Source: Chionis minor (taxonomy: Eukaryota; Chordata; Aves; Charadriiformes; Chionididae). Taken from it: 64,000 nucleotides of DNA. Positions 51,567 through 61,893 of the stretch are shown here, piece after piece (the stretch's first letter is position 1; each line of letters opens with the position of its first letter). The stretch covers positions 240,641 to 304,640 of the forward strand of contig VZSF01001275.1 in the NCBI GenBank assembly GCA_013398295.1, in the 5' to 3' direction. A program made the translations under genes and the position numbers. Under the pieces are notes generated by a model. The model did no database searches, was not told the DNA's origin, and worked only from the letters and a program-made list of their open reading frames with translations.

Positions 51567-51914
51567 TCATTGCTTGGAAATGGCTTCCAGTAAAATTTGC
51601 TCCTTCACTTCCCAAGGACTGACATGAGGCTGACTGGTCTGTAGTTCCCCAGACCCTCCTTCTTGTCCTTCCTGAAGACAGGAGTGACTTTTCTTCCAGT
51701 TGTCAGGAACCTCCTTTAAGCTCCATGAACTTTCAAATATTATTGAGAGTAGTCTCACAGTGACACTGGCCATCTCCATCAGCACCTGTGGGTGCATGTC
51801 GTTAAATCCCACGGGTCTGCAAATGTAAAGCTTCTTCAATTGTCTGAATAAGGCCTTATCTACACCTCTCTGCTCAGGTAGTCTGTAGCAGATTCCTATA
51901 AACACATCATCCAC
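51567..51914 (-). pseudogene. CR1 ORF2 remnant: endonuclease end joined to RT start
   Basis: A 115-codon minus-strand open segment. Residues 1-21 (DVFIGICYRLPEQRGVDKAL) belong to the C-terminal endonuclease region. From about residue 34 (RPVGFNDMHPQVLMEMA, then SWSLKEVPDNWKK and PWEVKEQILLEAI) it is the beginning of the RT domain. In intact CR1 ORF2 these two blocks are separated by well over a hundred residues, so an internal deletion has fused them. The join falls around residues 25-33. Confidence 0.8.
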
Positions 51915-51958
51915 ATTGGTTGACCCACAAATACTGACCTAAAAACTCAGCTGGCTCA

Positions 51959-52201
51959 TCACCCATCCCAAGGCCGAGCTGCATGCATTCTCTCATAAAT
52001 GCTCTCTCCACTTTGCCTTGGTGGTCTGCCCTTCCTAAAGAGCCTGTACTCATTCATTGCTGCACTACAGTTGTGTGAGCTATTCCACCTTGTTTCTGTG
52101 ATCCCAATGAAATCATCACCCTGAAACTGCACAATCTCTAACTTCTGTTTATTCCCTGTGCTGTGTGCGTTAAGATACAGGCACTTCAGAGTTTCACCCA
52201 C
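51959..52201 (-). pseudogene. CR1 ORF2 endonuclease N-terminal remnant
   Basis: An 80-codon minus-strand open segment starting MGETLKCLYLNAHS, continuing NKQKLE and then GITETRWNSSH. This is the N-terminal part of the apurinic-like endonuclease of CR1 ORF2; the ITET.W block includes the catalytic glutamate. The YRLFRKGRP stretch follows, after which similarity ends in a degenerate tail. Confidence 0.82.
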
Positions 52202-52690
52202 TCATGCTGATTTCACAGAAAATGCATGAGAGCTGCCCTCATCATGCTGATCTTTCAACACTTTCTTTATTTATAAGCATACATATGAGATGATCCCCCA
52301 TCCCCTTGTACAGCTGATCACCAGGTCTCTCCTGTGCCCATCACTCAGCACACATTTTTTGTCATCCCATGTACTACTTCTCACTTGATTGCTGGTCTCC
52401 CTTCCTTGTTATTCCTAGTTTAAAGCTCTCCTCACAAGGTTGATTAGTCTGTTAGCAAAGATGTTTTTGTCCCACTTTGTCAGGTGGATCCTATCTATTT
52501 CAAACATTCCTTGAGCCTCAGAGCATCCCATGGCTGTGAAAAACCAATTCCTGCTGTTGACACCAGTTGCCTTGCAGGATCTGTCTGCTCTCTGGAGTAC
52601 ACTTCATGGGATATTTTCTTACCTTCCTTGTGCAGACTATCTCAATAGTCCTTTCACGGCAGAAGTGTTTTGCCCCTCATTCTATTTGTT

Positions 52691-53076
52691 ATGAGTATTC
52701 ACAATCGATAGCAAATCTGTACTAACTTACTCACAGCCAGGAAGAGGTTTCATTTCCTCATCTACTCTTTGTTTCAATTGCTAGCTGTGATAAAGTGGCC
52801 TGTTATGTTTGATACAATCAGGACTTGAATGACAGGAAATGAATACAAGCTACTTTCCCTCTTTTCTCCACATACATTTAGTTCATTTCTTCCCTATGAG
52901 TTCCTAAGAGGATCTGCACTTTCTGTCCCTCCTCAAGCATATACCCTCCCCCAAACTCAAATTCTGGTTGTCATTTGCATTCAGCATCCATACAGAATCC
53001 TTCATTTATCCCTGGTTTCTGGGTTCCTACAAGTCCATATAACACACTGAAGAAACGTAACCTCCATCGAACTCAT
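52691..53076. other. Spacer between two CR1 copies
   Basis: Unique-looking AT-rich sequence between two minus-strand CR1s. No gene recognised. It could include the worn 5' end of the preceding element. Confidence 0.45.
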
Positions 53077-53582
53077 ATCACAGAAACACAAAATCACAGA
53101 ATCACAGAATGTTGGGGGTTGGAAGGGACCTCTGGAGATCATCTAGTCCAACCCCCCTGCCATAGCAGGTCCACCTACAGTAGGGCACACAGGGTGTCAT
53201 CCAGGAAGGTTTTGAATGTCTCCAGAGTCAGAGACTCCATCACCAATCTGGGCAACCTCTTCCAGTGCTCTGCCACCCTCAAAGGAAAGAAATTCTTCCT
53301 CGTGTTCAGGTGGAACTTCCTATGTTCAAGTTTGTGCCCATTACCTCTTGTCCTGTCACTGGGCACCACTGAAGAAAGCCTGGCCCCCTCCTCCTGGCAC
53401 CCTCCCTTTAAGGATTCGTAAGCGTTGATGAGATCCCCCTCAGTCTCCTTTTCTCCAGACTAAAAAGACCCAAGTACCTCAGCCTTTCCTCCTAAGAAAG
53501 ATGCTCCAGCCGCCTAATCATCTTCATAGCCCTTTGCTGTACCCTCTCCAGCTGTTCCCTGTTCTTTTTGAACTGGGGACTC
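53077..53582 (-). mobile_element. CR1 LINE, 5'-truncated, 3' end present
   Basis: Minus-strand CR1 of about 500 bases. The terminal repeats (atcacagaatcacagaatg) are at 53092-53110. They are followed by ggaagggacctctggagatcatctagtccaacc-type sequence, then ORF2 C-terminal coding sequence, ending abruptly near 'gaactggggac' at about 53580. It is relatively young: the 3' region is near-intact and strongly resembles the plus-strand copy at 1181-1914. Confidence 0.95.
53175..53580 (-). pseudogene. CR1 ORF2 C-terminal remnant
   Basis: Minus-strand frame with [35 protein letters not shown] and the ending DDTLCALL, the usual CR1 ORF2 terminus. Upstream, a C run at 53435-53439 appears one base short relative to the family, shifting the frame. 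A TAG replaces the tyrosine codon of the 'EHLSYEERL' block near 53491. The remnant cannot be translated as a unit. Confidence 0.88.
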
Positions 53583-56204
53583 TCCATTGAAATAAAGAAA
53601 ACTTCTATCAAGTGACTCAAGAGTTTTTTCCTTCTACTCAAGAAACTACAAAGTCACTTTGAGGATAAAACAAAGTTTTGACAATGTGCTATAATTTAGT
53701 TTCTTGAAACCTAGTCGTTCCATTGCCATTCCTTTGCTGTCTCAAAGACAAAAGTAGATTTCCCACATAAATACCTAGTACTGAGTCAATCAGTACATAG
53801 TGCTGTCTTGAGTGTGCTTCTGTGAATCTGAGCTGTTGCACACATAAAAGTTATTGGGAGATATCTCATTTTCTATTTTTCCTCTTCACCCTCTTGTACC
53901 CAGAGAAATCATTGACTATCAGGTTGGTGAAAATATTGGACAGGAAACCTTGTTACAGTAAGCTGAAATCTACCCTGCTGAAGTAAATAGTACAAAAAAC
54001 AATAAAATTGATTTTCAAATCAATTATTAAGAAGTTTCTGTACATCAGAAGGCAGGAAAATTCATAAAACCATTTTCATTTAGCTTCAACCATTACTACT
54101 TCCCTGTGAGTACAAGTGCAAAATCATTCTACCATAAATAAAAAGGAAGGAAATTCATCACATGGTCTTTATGGCCACATCAGGTGTCTTTTCTTTTCAC
54201 CTGAGGATACAAAGAGAAACACTGGGGAAACTGTTTTCACTGATAGGGAAACTTGTTTTGATGGCAAATAAGAAACCACTGCAGAGCATAAGGCTTCTCA
54301 AAGTACCAGATGTCTATGGTGATTTTGCAAACCATCGAAAAGTAACAAGAACACTGCATGGCAGTCAGTAAGCAGCAATTAAAGCTGGCATACTGATTAC
54401 AGGCAGAGAAGATGGTTTTCTGAGTGCCAGATATGTTCTTTGGTTACTTGTGCAGTATCAAGGGAAAAAAATAGAAAACCTATGGCTTCAGTTTGTAAAT
54501 GAACTAATAAAAAAAAGCTCACTTCTAAGAAATAAATAAAATGATTTCAAATTGCAGAAGAAAGGCTTAATGGGCTTTCATTTATCCAGGTTTTCTTTTT
54601 TGCACTTGCTGTAAATGAATTCAAACTTCAGGAGCCTTTACAGGACAGTGGTTTTTAAATGTGTGATGATAACAGATGAATCAGCAGACCTAGGTTCTTA
54701 CCTTCCTCAGGACTGAATCTGCTCTAATCTCTCTTATCAACAGAGTGAGAGGGAAAAAAGGGAAGAACCTAGTAGAATTTATGCCTTTAACTCAGTACTG
54801 TAAATTGTCTTAACTGAGATCTGGGAATGGAGGAGATCTTATAAAATCATGCCCATTTGTTTTTGGGGTTTTTTTGTTTTCTCTTTCATTTTTCTATTTG
54901 TGTCCCCCACTAGGAACAGGGAGAGACAAAAACCTGCAGGTTTCTCTGTTAACTGAGTGTCCAGCACTTAGGTGTGTGTCCCTTATAGCTTGTTTTGGAC
55001 GCTACAAATTGCCATCTTGCTTTTCCTTGGAAAAATGAAGAAACAGAGAAGCAAATCTGCTTCTTGGAGAAAACATTTTGTGTAGCCCCAACTCAGCAGG
55101 TTGAATACAGAGCCCAGTCAACTGTGAGCCATACAGACGAGGAGAAAAGTAAATGAATTTCCATTTTAACAGGTAGGTTAATCTGAAGGCTGTTTCCTTC
55201 TTCTGCCTGCCATTCTGTAAGATTTAAAGGTTAATAAATCAAGAGATGGTATACTACCAGTTATATTGGAGCTCAGCACTCAGATTAATTCAGCTGGCAT
55301 TTCTACACCGCGCTTTTACTTCACCCTGATTCACTCAATGTTTCAACTTTAAATGAACTTGAAAGCCTCAGATCAGAGACAGATGCAGGCTATTTTATCC
55401 ACTTACAGTATTTTGAATAATGCAACCAGTAATTGCAATTATACACAATGCAATTGTGTAATCTTCTGCATCCTTCTAGCAGTATAAAAATCAACCGGCA
55501 GAGTCAGGGAAAAGTTTTTCAGTAAAAAGTTTTGCTCACATCTATCTGATAGTTTGATTTCATCTACCACTCACTGAGTCATACTTATGACAGAGCTGAC
55601 AGAAATAACACTTTTTTTTTTTTTTTAGGGAGATTTGCTAACCTGTATGATCTGAGTTATAATTTCAAACTTGGGTGGTCTCTGCTGATCACTTTCATAG
55701 CTATGTTTACGTCTATTTTATAGGTACCGTGCTTAAACCAAATTTTGTTAAGACAAGTGTGTCAATTCTTCCCAGGTAGCAAAACTTTCCTTTGGAAAAT
55801 TTGGAAAATATTTTAAAGACCCATATGGAGCTTTTTTAAGCAGGACATAAGACATTCAAAGATGTCATTAGAATTGGGTTGGGAGAAGCAGCGATGGAGT
55901 TATTTCAAAACTCTGCATCTAGTCCTTACCTCAAGATTTTGTGTGCTTTATTCAGAGCTGCTGTAATCAAAGAGGAAGCCAAAGTCTGCTGTAAGCAAGA
56001 GAGACAGGAAAGGAGCCCTGTAGGCCAGTAAACTGGCCAGAAACACTGCACCAGCCTTACAGAGAAGAGCTGCAAAAAGATTTAATGATGCTGACTGACT
56101 GATCAAGGAGCTAGCAGCTCAATCGCAGCACAGACAAAGAGAAAGTGACATGTCTAGGTGGGAAAAGCAATTCCTCCACTTACAGTAGTGGGCTCTGAAA
56201 TGTA
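53583..56204. other. Non-coding stretch with a T15 run
   Basis: No gene or repeat recognised. A run of 15 T lies at 55612-55626. Part of the interval (55420-55560) has the texture of conserved non-coding DNA, but I have no alignment. Confidence 0.5.
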
Positions 56205-56209
56205 GATTA

Positions 56210-56488
56210 TGTTGGGGAATTTTTATTGTACCCCTTGGGGCAAATTAAATACTTATTTGTGATTAAAGATAAAGAGATTTAATGAGCAGTGCATTGGGCA
56301 GAGTCTGACCAACATAAGCGATTCTGCAAGAAGTCTGAAAGGATGTAGCATGAACGGATCCCTTATACACACTACACCAGCACCGATCCTGTGAGTGTTG
56401 GCATGGGGCGCATCATCCCGGCCTTGCGTCCAACCCCCAGTGCCAGGTCTGATTACCAAAAGTGGGCCCTGAGCACTCATGTTCCACA
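56210..56488 (-). mobile_element. LTR of an endogenous retrovirus, solo or fragment
   Basis: Read on the minus strand this has LTR architecture. A TATA-like box (gtgtataaggg) lies near 56366, and an ATTAAA-type polyadenylation signal within 'gctcattaaatctc' near 56283. It is followed by an A/T-rich U5 and the terminus '...attccccaaca' at 56210, the expected CA end. The region 56270-56420 matches a sequence I remember as a common avian LTR. The distal (U3) end is uncertain: a TG start exists at 56488 (tgtggaacatgag on minus), but its flanks give no target-site duplication. A start at 56647 would be flanked by aatta versus gatta (4 of 5 bases). No gag, pol or env is visible nearby. Confidence 0.6.
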
Positions 56489-56889
56489 ATTGTTACAAGA
56501 CACTGCTGCAGCATTTCTTAGCTCATCTGCAAACTTTACGCCCTTGCAGGGAGTCATTCTATCTCTGGCATCCTTGCTTCTAACCAGTTTAACTCCTTCT
56601 ATGGATGGGCTTTTTTGCCCTCCATACGAGATCGTTCCTTCATCACAAATTACTGTTCCTGATCAGTTGCAAGTTGAATTTCCCCTTCAATTACCATCCC
56701 TGCAAAGGGATCTTAGAAACATAATAGGTCTACGAAAATATCAACTCAAACCATAGCATTGGCCTAAAGTTACATGGGACATTAAGAACTACTTGCAAAA
56801 GGCTGGAGAGCAAAGCTGAGACATCCTGGTGTCACTGCATACATCTGGAATGCATCAGCTCCTTAAATAATCCTTGCAGTTCTCATCTC
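56489..56889. other. Unassigned sequence between LTR and old CR1
   Basis: May be the rest of the LTR up to about 56647, or an older unrelated repeat. A 121-codon plus-strand frame (56391-56756) begins inside the LTR, antisense to it, and continues through here. It has no recognisable domain, and I do not call it a gene. Confidence 0.4.
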
Positions 56890-57245
56890 CCATTTGGAAA
56901 GGGCTATGGCAGAATGGGAAAAGGCAGAAAGGACAATGAGGCTGCCCAAAGGTGGGGACCAGTCTCTGTTTGAAGAAACATCAGGGAGATGGAGAATCCT
57001 GGGGCTGGGAAAGAGGGTTCTGGGAGAGGGCACATCACAGAGGGTTATTAAATTCTGAGTGTCACAGAAAGGGAAAACAGGGGTGGCTCTTCACTGTCCT
57101 CTTCAGGACACAAATTAGGAAGCAATGAATGAATGTAGCGAATAGAAGATTCAAAACAGGGAAAAGGCAGCACACAGTTAAACTCTGAAATTTGTTGTGG
57201 ATGCTCTAATGTCCATGAATTCAAAGTGGAATTGGACTTTGCTGT
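56890..57245 (+). mobile_element. Old, badly decayed CR1 LINE fragment
   Basis: Plus-strand sequence following an old CR1 subfamily word by word. It runs 'gggctatggcagaatgggaaaaggcagaaagga', 'gaggctgcccaaaggtggggacc', 'tttgaagaaa', a worn 'ttattaaattctgagtg', 'agattcaaaacagg', then 'cacacagttaaactctgaaa' and 'tggatgctctaatgtccatgaattcaaa'. These correspond to the ORF2 C-terminus (the equivalents of 'VQRAMENEKRQKGL' and 'KLWNSLP..VVDA'). Frameshifts are pervasive, and no 3' tail repeat is visible. Much older than the other CR1s here. Confidence 0.75.
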
Positions 57246-60200
57246 TGTGATATTAAGCAGAAAAGGGCTTGTTCGGGAAGGTGTATGCAGGGAATTTCAC
57301 TATATGCTTTGCCTGGTTTTATATTCTTTCCAACATGTCCATTACTAGCTACTATTTGAGAGAAAAACAAACCTGTTAGATTTTTGGTCTGATCCAATAC
57401 AGCCATTTCTACCTTCTTTTGGCTAACTCATTGATGAGACCATGTTCATGGCATCGCACAATCCTGCTTCATTTACTTTAGCTAGTACAAAGAAAACAAA
57501 AATACTCCAAGACTATAGTATACATTGGGCTTCTCAGTTTGCTAATTGCTACTAGCTTAAATTTTAATATTTGAAATAAAGTGATGAAGAAACTACATTC
57601 CCATTCTTGACCCATATTTTTTCCTTTTTTTTTTTTGGAAATCAGCAAAACATTTTGCAAGACCACCAAGGCAACAGAAGTCAGGTACCCAGTATACCTC
57701 CAACCAGTTCAGACTAGAGCTGCACCAAGTGTCATCCTCTGTTGGAGTCCACAAACAGCACGATTCAGAGAAGGTAAGAACCTTTATACTGAGCAATTAT
57801 GAAGTAAAGCACTGGTAAAAGAAAGTTCTTCCAAAGCTTCATTAGTCATAGCTCTGTTTGTGCTCTGAAGCATGAATACACCATGTACATACAAACTGCT
57901 GGCTATAGGCACTTAAAGTAAGTCTTTCTCCTCCTCCATCCTGACTAGAGCCTGTCACTAACATAATTAATAAAATCAGATGGATTTATTGGTACTCTCC
58001 CAACTACGCTTGTGCAAGCACGTGTGACTGCTGAATGCTTTTGACACTCTGGTGAAGAGTGGTTAAGTGGTGACAGAAAACTTAAAGAATTGAATTGGCA
58101 GATACATATGGATGGGCCAGTTCCTTGACAGCAAGGCAATTAATCAGAGGAGAGAGGCAGACAGCACAGCCCATCCCCTTGTGGCACACCTCTTCCCTTT
58201 CTCATAAATACATCAATATATGTGTGCACATGTAAATAGATAGGTCTTTTTCTTACCTTTGCTTCTCAGTCTTATTTTTGTCACTGTTTGCTCTATACTG
58301 ACTTAAACTGGAAAACTTATTTTGAAAGCTTTTTCTGCTAATAACATCCTGCGTTTCTGAGGAAGGTAAAAACCAAAATAGAATGACCTATTTTTTTAAA
58401 AAATCAGAAGTGGGGGGATTGATTCATAGGCAGAAGAGTCTTTATGCTGGCATGTAGCCAGGTGAAAATGGCAAAACTCACATCCTGCAGGTTGTGTGAA
58501 GGAGTTTTGGACCTTTGGCTGTCAGGAACCTCATCTCATGTTTAATGCTAGGAACCTCTAGCACCTCTAGCACCCCAGTGCATGGCAGCCCTTTGATCAA
58601 GCAGTTCCTTGGTGCAGAGTTGGGGAGAAATCCTTCCTTTTGAAGACAAAGTGTAAGAATAAATGTGGTAAACAGAAAATATTTCCTGTTGTGGGCTTTG
58701 CCTTACAAATGTAGACCACACCTATCAGTTTTGTTTCTTTTCCTCTTCAGCTGAGAAGAGAGGTTGGGTGCTGTAAAGCTCTTGCAGATGCAATTAATCT
58801 TACAGAACTGACAGGTTCAGGTTTTCTGAGGCAGCAGGAGAGTCTGCCTGGAGACTTCCCTCGGCACAGGTGTATCTCTACTAGGATGCAAAGAGACCAT
58901 CCTTCATGGCCACCCCTCAGCCTTGGTGGCTCTCCAACTGCATTTCTGCGAGGTGGTGCAAGGGAAGGCATGCAGGATACTACAGGGAAGTGTCGGGGCT
59001 GGGCTGTGGCAGCGTGCTGGGCTCACATCTGGACTCTAACATTTAAAGGTAGCACTTAAGACTTTTTAACATACCCTGGGAGCTACCTGTCAGAGATCAA
59101 GGACCTGCAATCAACTCCCTGCTGGCTGCTCTTCCCTCTTCATTTCACCTGATCTCTCCAGTGGAGACTCAGCCTTTATGTTTATAGATGAATCTAGAAA
59201 GACCGCTATTTGAGTTTTAATAATTAAAGGCTGCACTTACAAAGCCAGCTTAAAGAAAGTTGTTTCTTACATCACACTGTTCTTCTAGTTTCATAGGAGG
59301 AGAATGAACAACAATAATTACACTTTCATTGCTTTCAAGAGTGACTAGAGCTTTAACATTAACTTTATAGATTATATCATATCCCTGACAGGAACCTTGG
59401 CCTCTGGTGCTTATTCCTGGTGATAGCACCTAATGATATCTGTGTTTTAACTGCAGATGGTGCTGGAGGACACACACTGGCTCTAGCCAGACATGAATTA
59501 GCGAAACTGCAGGTGAGGTAACCCAGAAAAGAAAAACCTCTCTATTTCATAGGTATTAAAATGTGGGCAGAAGAAAAAGCTCAAGAATGTTGTGTCCCCA
59601 CTCTCCCTGCTCCTAACTGTGATAATTACTGCAGAAATTAATTATTGCAATTGCATTTTGAAATTAGTTTTCAAAGAAGTAGGTTGAGGTGTTTTTGTTT
59701 ATTAGAAGGCAAATCACCTTGGCAACCTGACAAAATGAAGTTGTAACTTTTGGCATTTTAATGGTGAATCAAGTCACACAGCAAAACTACAGCCTTAGTC
59801 AGCTTTTTGTACTACCGTACCACTATTTGAAATATTACATGATGTGGGAAGATAGCAAAAGAAAACAATTTCCAGCAACACAACTTTGTGATGACATGAG
59901 AACTCATGGGAATAAATACATTATGGGGTTCCAACATTTGGAGCCCCTTAATGTACTTGGAATGACATTATGGAAAAAAGAAAGCATAAAGCAGCATAAA
60001 GCCAGGTTAAAGTCTTGTTCAACATATAATTTGATACATCCCCATCCTTGAGAAACATAGCTAAAAGAACGTATGAAGTGAGTAGTTCACAAGAATTATT
60101 AGTACACTTGGTTTTGAATTCATCTGTAGTCTTACGAAACATCAAGAGTTCTAATGCAGTAAAAGTGGTGAGAAACCTGCCATTCATCTCCAGGTTCAGG

Positions 60201-61040
60201 AGTGCCATGCCAAAATTATAGAAGGTATAGCCTGGCTAAAACCAAACAGACACAAAAAACCCCAAGCAAACAAACCTGCATGCAACATTTGTGTAGAAAA
60301 TGATCACTGTTCTTAAGTTGTGAAATATTTTGTGTTTGAGTAGCAGCACAACTTAAAAGTGACAGATTGCCAAGTAAAGAGAGCAGTTATAGTCTGATTG
60401 TGTGATGGGAGCCATTTCACAGTGATGTCTTGAAACACACACTTCCTTTGGATTAGCTCATGCTATGGAAGGATGCATAAAGTGCAAAGTAGATGGGTAA
60501 GTTGCAAATAATCAAATTTATAATACAAACAACACATAATTTGATTTTAATCAAAGAGAAAAAATGTAAATACAGAAAAGTAGTCTAATAAAGGACATTC
60601 TGCAACCACTGATTATAGATTTTCTCGGGAACTTTTTGCAACTTTGCTGTTTTTAACTTATGCCAAAGAACCATGCACAGAACTGCCATCAGTTTCTTGA
60701 ATGTCTTTCATTTCACTAAGCAGGTATCAAAGATCAGGCTATGTGCCCCTCCCAAAATAGGTAGCAATTTAAGAGGTTGCAATTCACCTTCAGGTGAATT
60801 CAGGGCATCTGCCTAATTCTTCCACTTACACAAGGAGAGACTCTAAAGCACTGTAATCCTCAAGGTCTTTCATCCAGAGAAATGGGTCTTGAATGACACT
60901 GAACACCATGTTTACTCATGGAGGAGGGAGACCAGGCAGAACTTGAGGGCAAAGCACAGTTGTGGAGAAGTATAGCAGCATCCAAAACACTTGCATTAGA
61001 GCAGAGGGAGCATGTACCCATTTTGGGGCTGACACACACA
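57246..61040. other. Non-coding stretch, nothing recognised
   Basis: Unique-looking sequence. A 9-base word (cctctagca) is doubled at about 58555-58572. Frames up to 96 codons (59761-60051, plus) have no family resemblance. No RNA gene recognised. Confidence 0.5.
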
Positions 61041-61045
61041 CTGTC
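61041..61045. repeat. Target-site duplication CTGTC, left copy
   Basis: Five bases (ctgtc) directly preceding the LTR start, repeated exactly at 61889-61893 after the LTR end. A five-base duplication is typical of ERVL-type integrations. Confidence 0.85.
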
Positions 61046-61888
61046 TGTGGTGGATTGACTTAGACAGGATGTAAAGTGGCTACCAAACCACTCTATTACA
61101 GGGAGTGGGGGTTGTGGTCAGTTCGTCACATGTTGTCTCTGATGCTCCTTCCTCCTCACTCTCTTCCCCTGCTCCAGTGTAGGGTCCCTCTCATGGGAGA
61201 CAGTCCTCCATGAACTGCTCCAGCATGGGTCCCTCTCATGGGAGACAGTCCTCCATGAACTGCTCCAGCATGGGTCCCTTCCATGGGAAGCAGTCTTCCA
61301 GGAACAGACTGCTCCAGCGTGGGTCCCCCACAGGGTCACAAGTCCTGACAGCAAACCTGTTCCAGCGTGGGCTCCTCTGTCTCCACTGAATCACAGGTCC
61401 TGCTGGGAGCCTGCTCCAGCATGGACTCTCCATGGGGTCACAGCCTCCTTCAGGCATCTACCTGCTCCAGCGTGGGGTCCTCCAAGGGCTACAAGTGGAT
61501 ATCTGCTCCACCATGAACCTCCATTGGCTGCAGGGGGACAACCTGCCTCACCATGGTCTTCACTATGGGCTGCAGGGGAATCTCTGCTCTGGTGCCTGGA
61601 ACAACTTCTCCCCCTCCTTCTTCACTGAGCTTGGTGTCTGCAGAGTTGTTTCTCTCTCATATTCTCACTCCTTTCTTCCAGCTGCTATTGAGCAGCAGTT
61701 TTTTCCCCTTCTTAAATATGTTATCCCAGAGGCGCTACCACCACTGCTGATGGGCTCAGCCTTGGCCAGCATCAGGTCCGTCTCGGAGGCAGATGGCATT
61801 GGCTTTATGGTATAGGGGAAGCTTCTAGCAGCTTCTCACAGAAGCCACTCCCATAGCTACCAAAACCTTGCCACACCAATCCAATATA
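61046..61888. mobile_element. Solo LTR of an avian endogenous retrovirus
   Basis: An 843-base element starting tgtggtggattgac and ending ccaatata, where the expected CA is TA through one transition. It is flanked by an exact 5-base duplication (ctgtc). No internal viral genes are present, so it is a solo LTR left by recombination between two LTRs. I recognise the text as a common avian LTR. Compared with my memory of other copies, a section just inside the left end (around 61090) seems missing. On the minus strand a TATA-like aacatatttaagaag lies about 170 bases from that strand's 5' end, hinting at minus orientation, but I leave the strand open. 61182-61554 is a tandem array, listed separately. 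Confidence 0.85.
61182..61554 (+). repeat. Minisatellite-like array inside the LTR
   Basis: About eight units of 40-54 bases, most ending in CTGCTCCAGCRT and most beginning with a G-rich GGGTCC/GGGGTCC word. Unit boundaries by eye are 61182, 61227, 61272, 61321, 61369, 61423, 61474 and 61515. The first two units (45 bases each) are identical, while the rest are diverged. The identical pair points to recent unequal exchange or slippage, and the diverged ones to an array already present in the parental LTR. Minus-strand frames over the array give a repeated 'CWSSSWRTVSHERDP' peptide, which is not a protein gene. Confidence 0.9.
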
Positions 61889-61893
61889 CTGTC
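61889..61893. repeat. Target-site duplication CTGTC, right copy
   Basis: Exact copy of the five bases at 61041-61045, directly after the LTR terminus. Confidence 0.85.

Larger units (their letters stand above)
50380..52690 (-). mobile_element. Long, decayed CR1 LINE with endonuclease and RT remnants
   Basis: The most complete CR1 of the window, on the minus strand. The 3' tail (acagactcacagaataac) is at about 50386-50403. The 3' region continues to about 50650 and decayed ORF2 occupies about 50680-52201. Sequence from 52201 to about 52690 has the wording of the CR1 region upstream of ORF2, including a block near 52445-52500 ('gttagcaaagatgtttttgtccca'). The 5' limit is uncertain. ORF2 is broken by stops and frameshifts, and an internal stretch linking endonuclease to RT is missing (see 51567-51914). 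Age appears greater than that of the copies at 1181 and 53077. Confidence 0.88.

Noticed and set aside
50380..53582. Treating the two adjacent minus-strand CR1 stretches as one element
   Set aside because: Each has its own 3' terminal repeat (near 50386 and 53092), so they are separate insertions.
56391..56756. 121-codon plus-strand open frame
   Set aside because: It starts inside an LTR, antisense to it, and resembles no viral or host family I know.
61118..61457. Repeated-peptide proteins on the minus strand
   Set aside because: These are translations of the minisatellite-like units inside the solo LTR, not a gene.
61182..61554. CRISPR-like repeat-spacer array
   Set aside because: Units are contiguous, diverged and of uneven length with no constant repeat and unique spacer. 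The context is a vertebrate LTR.
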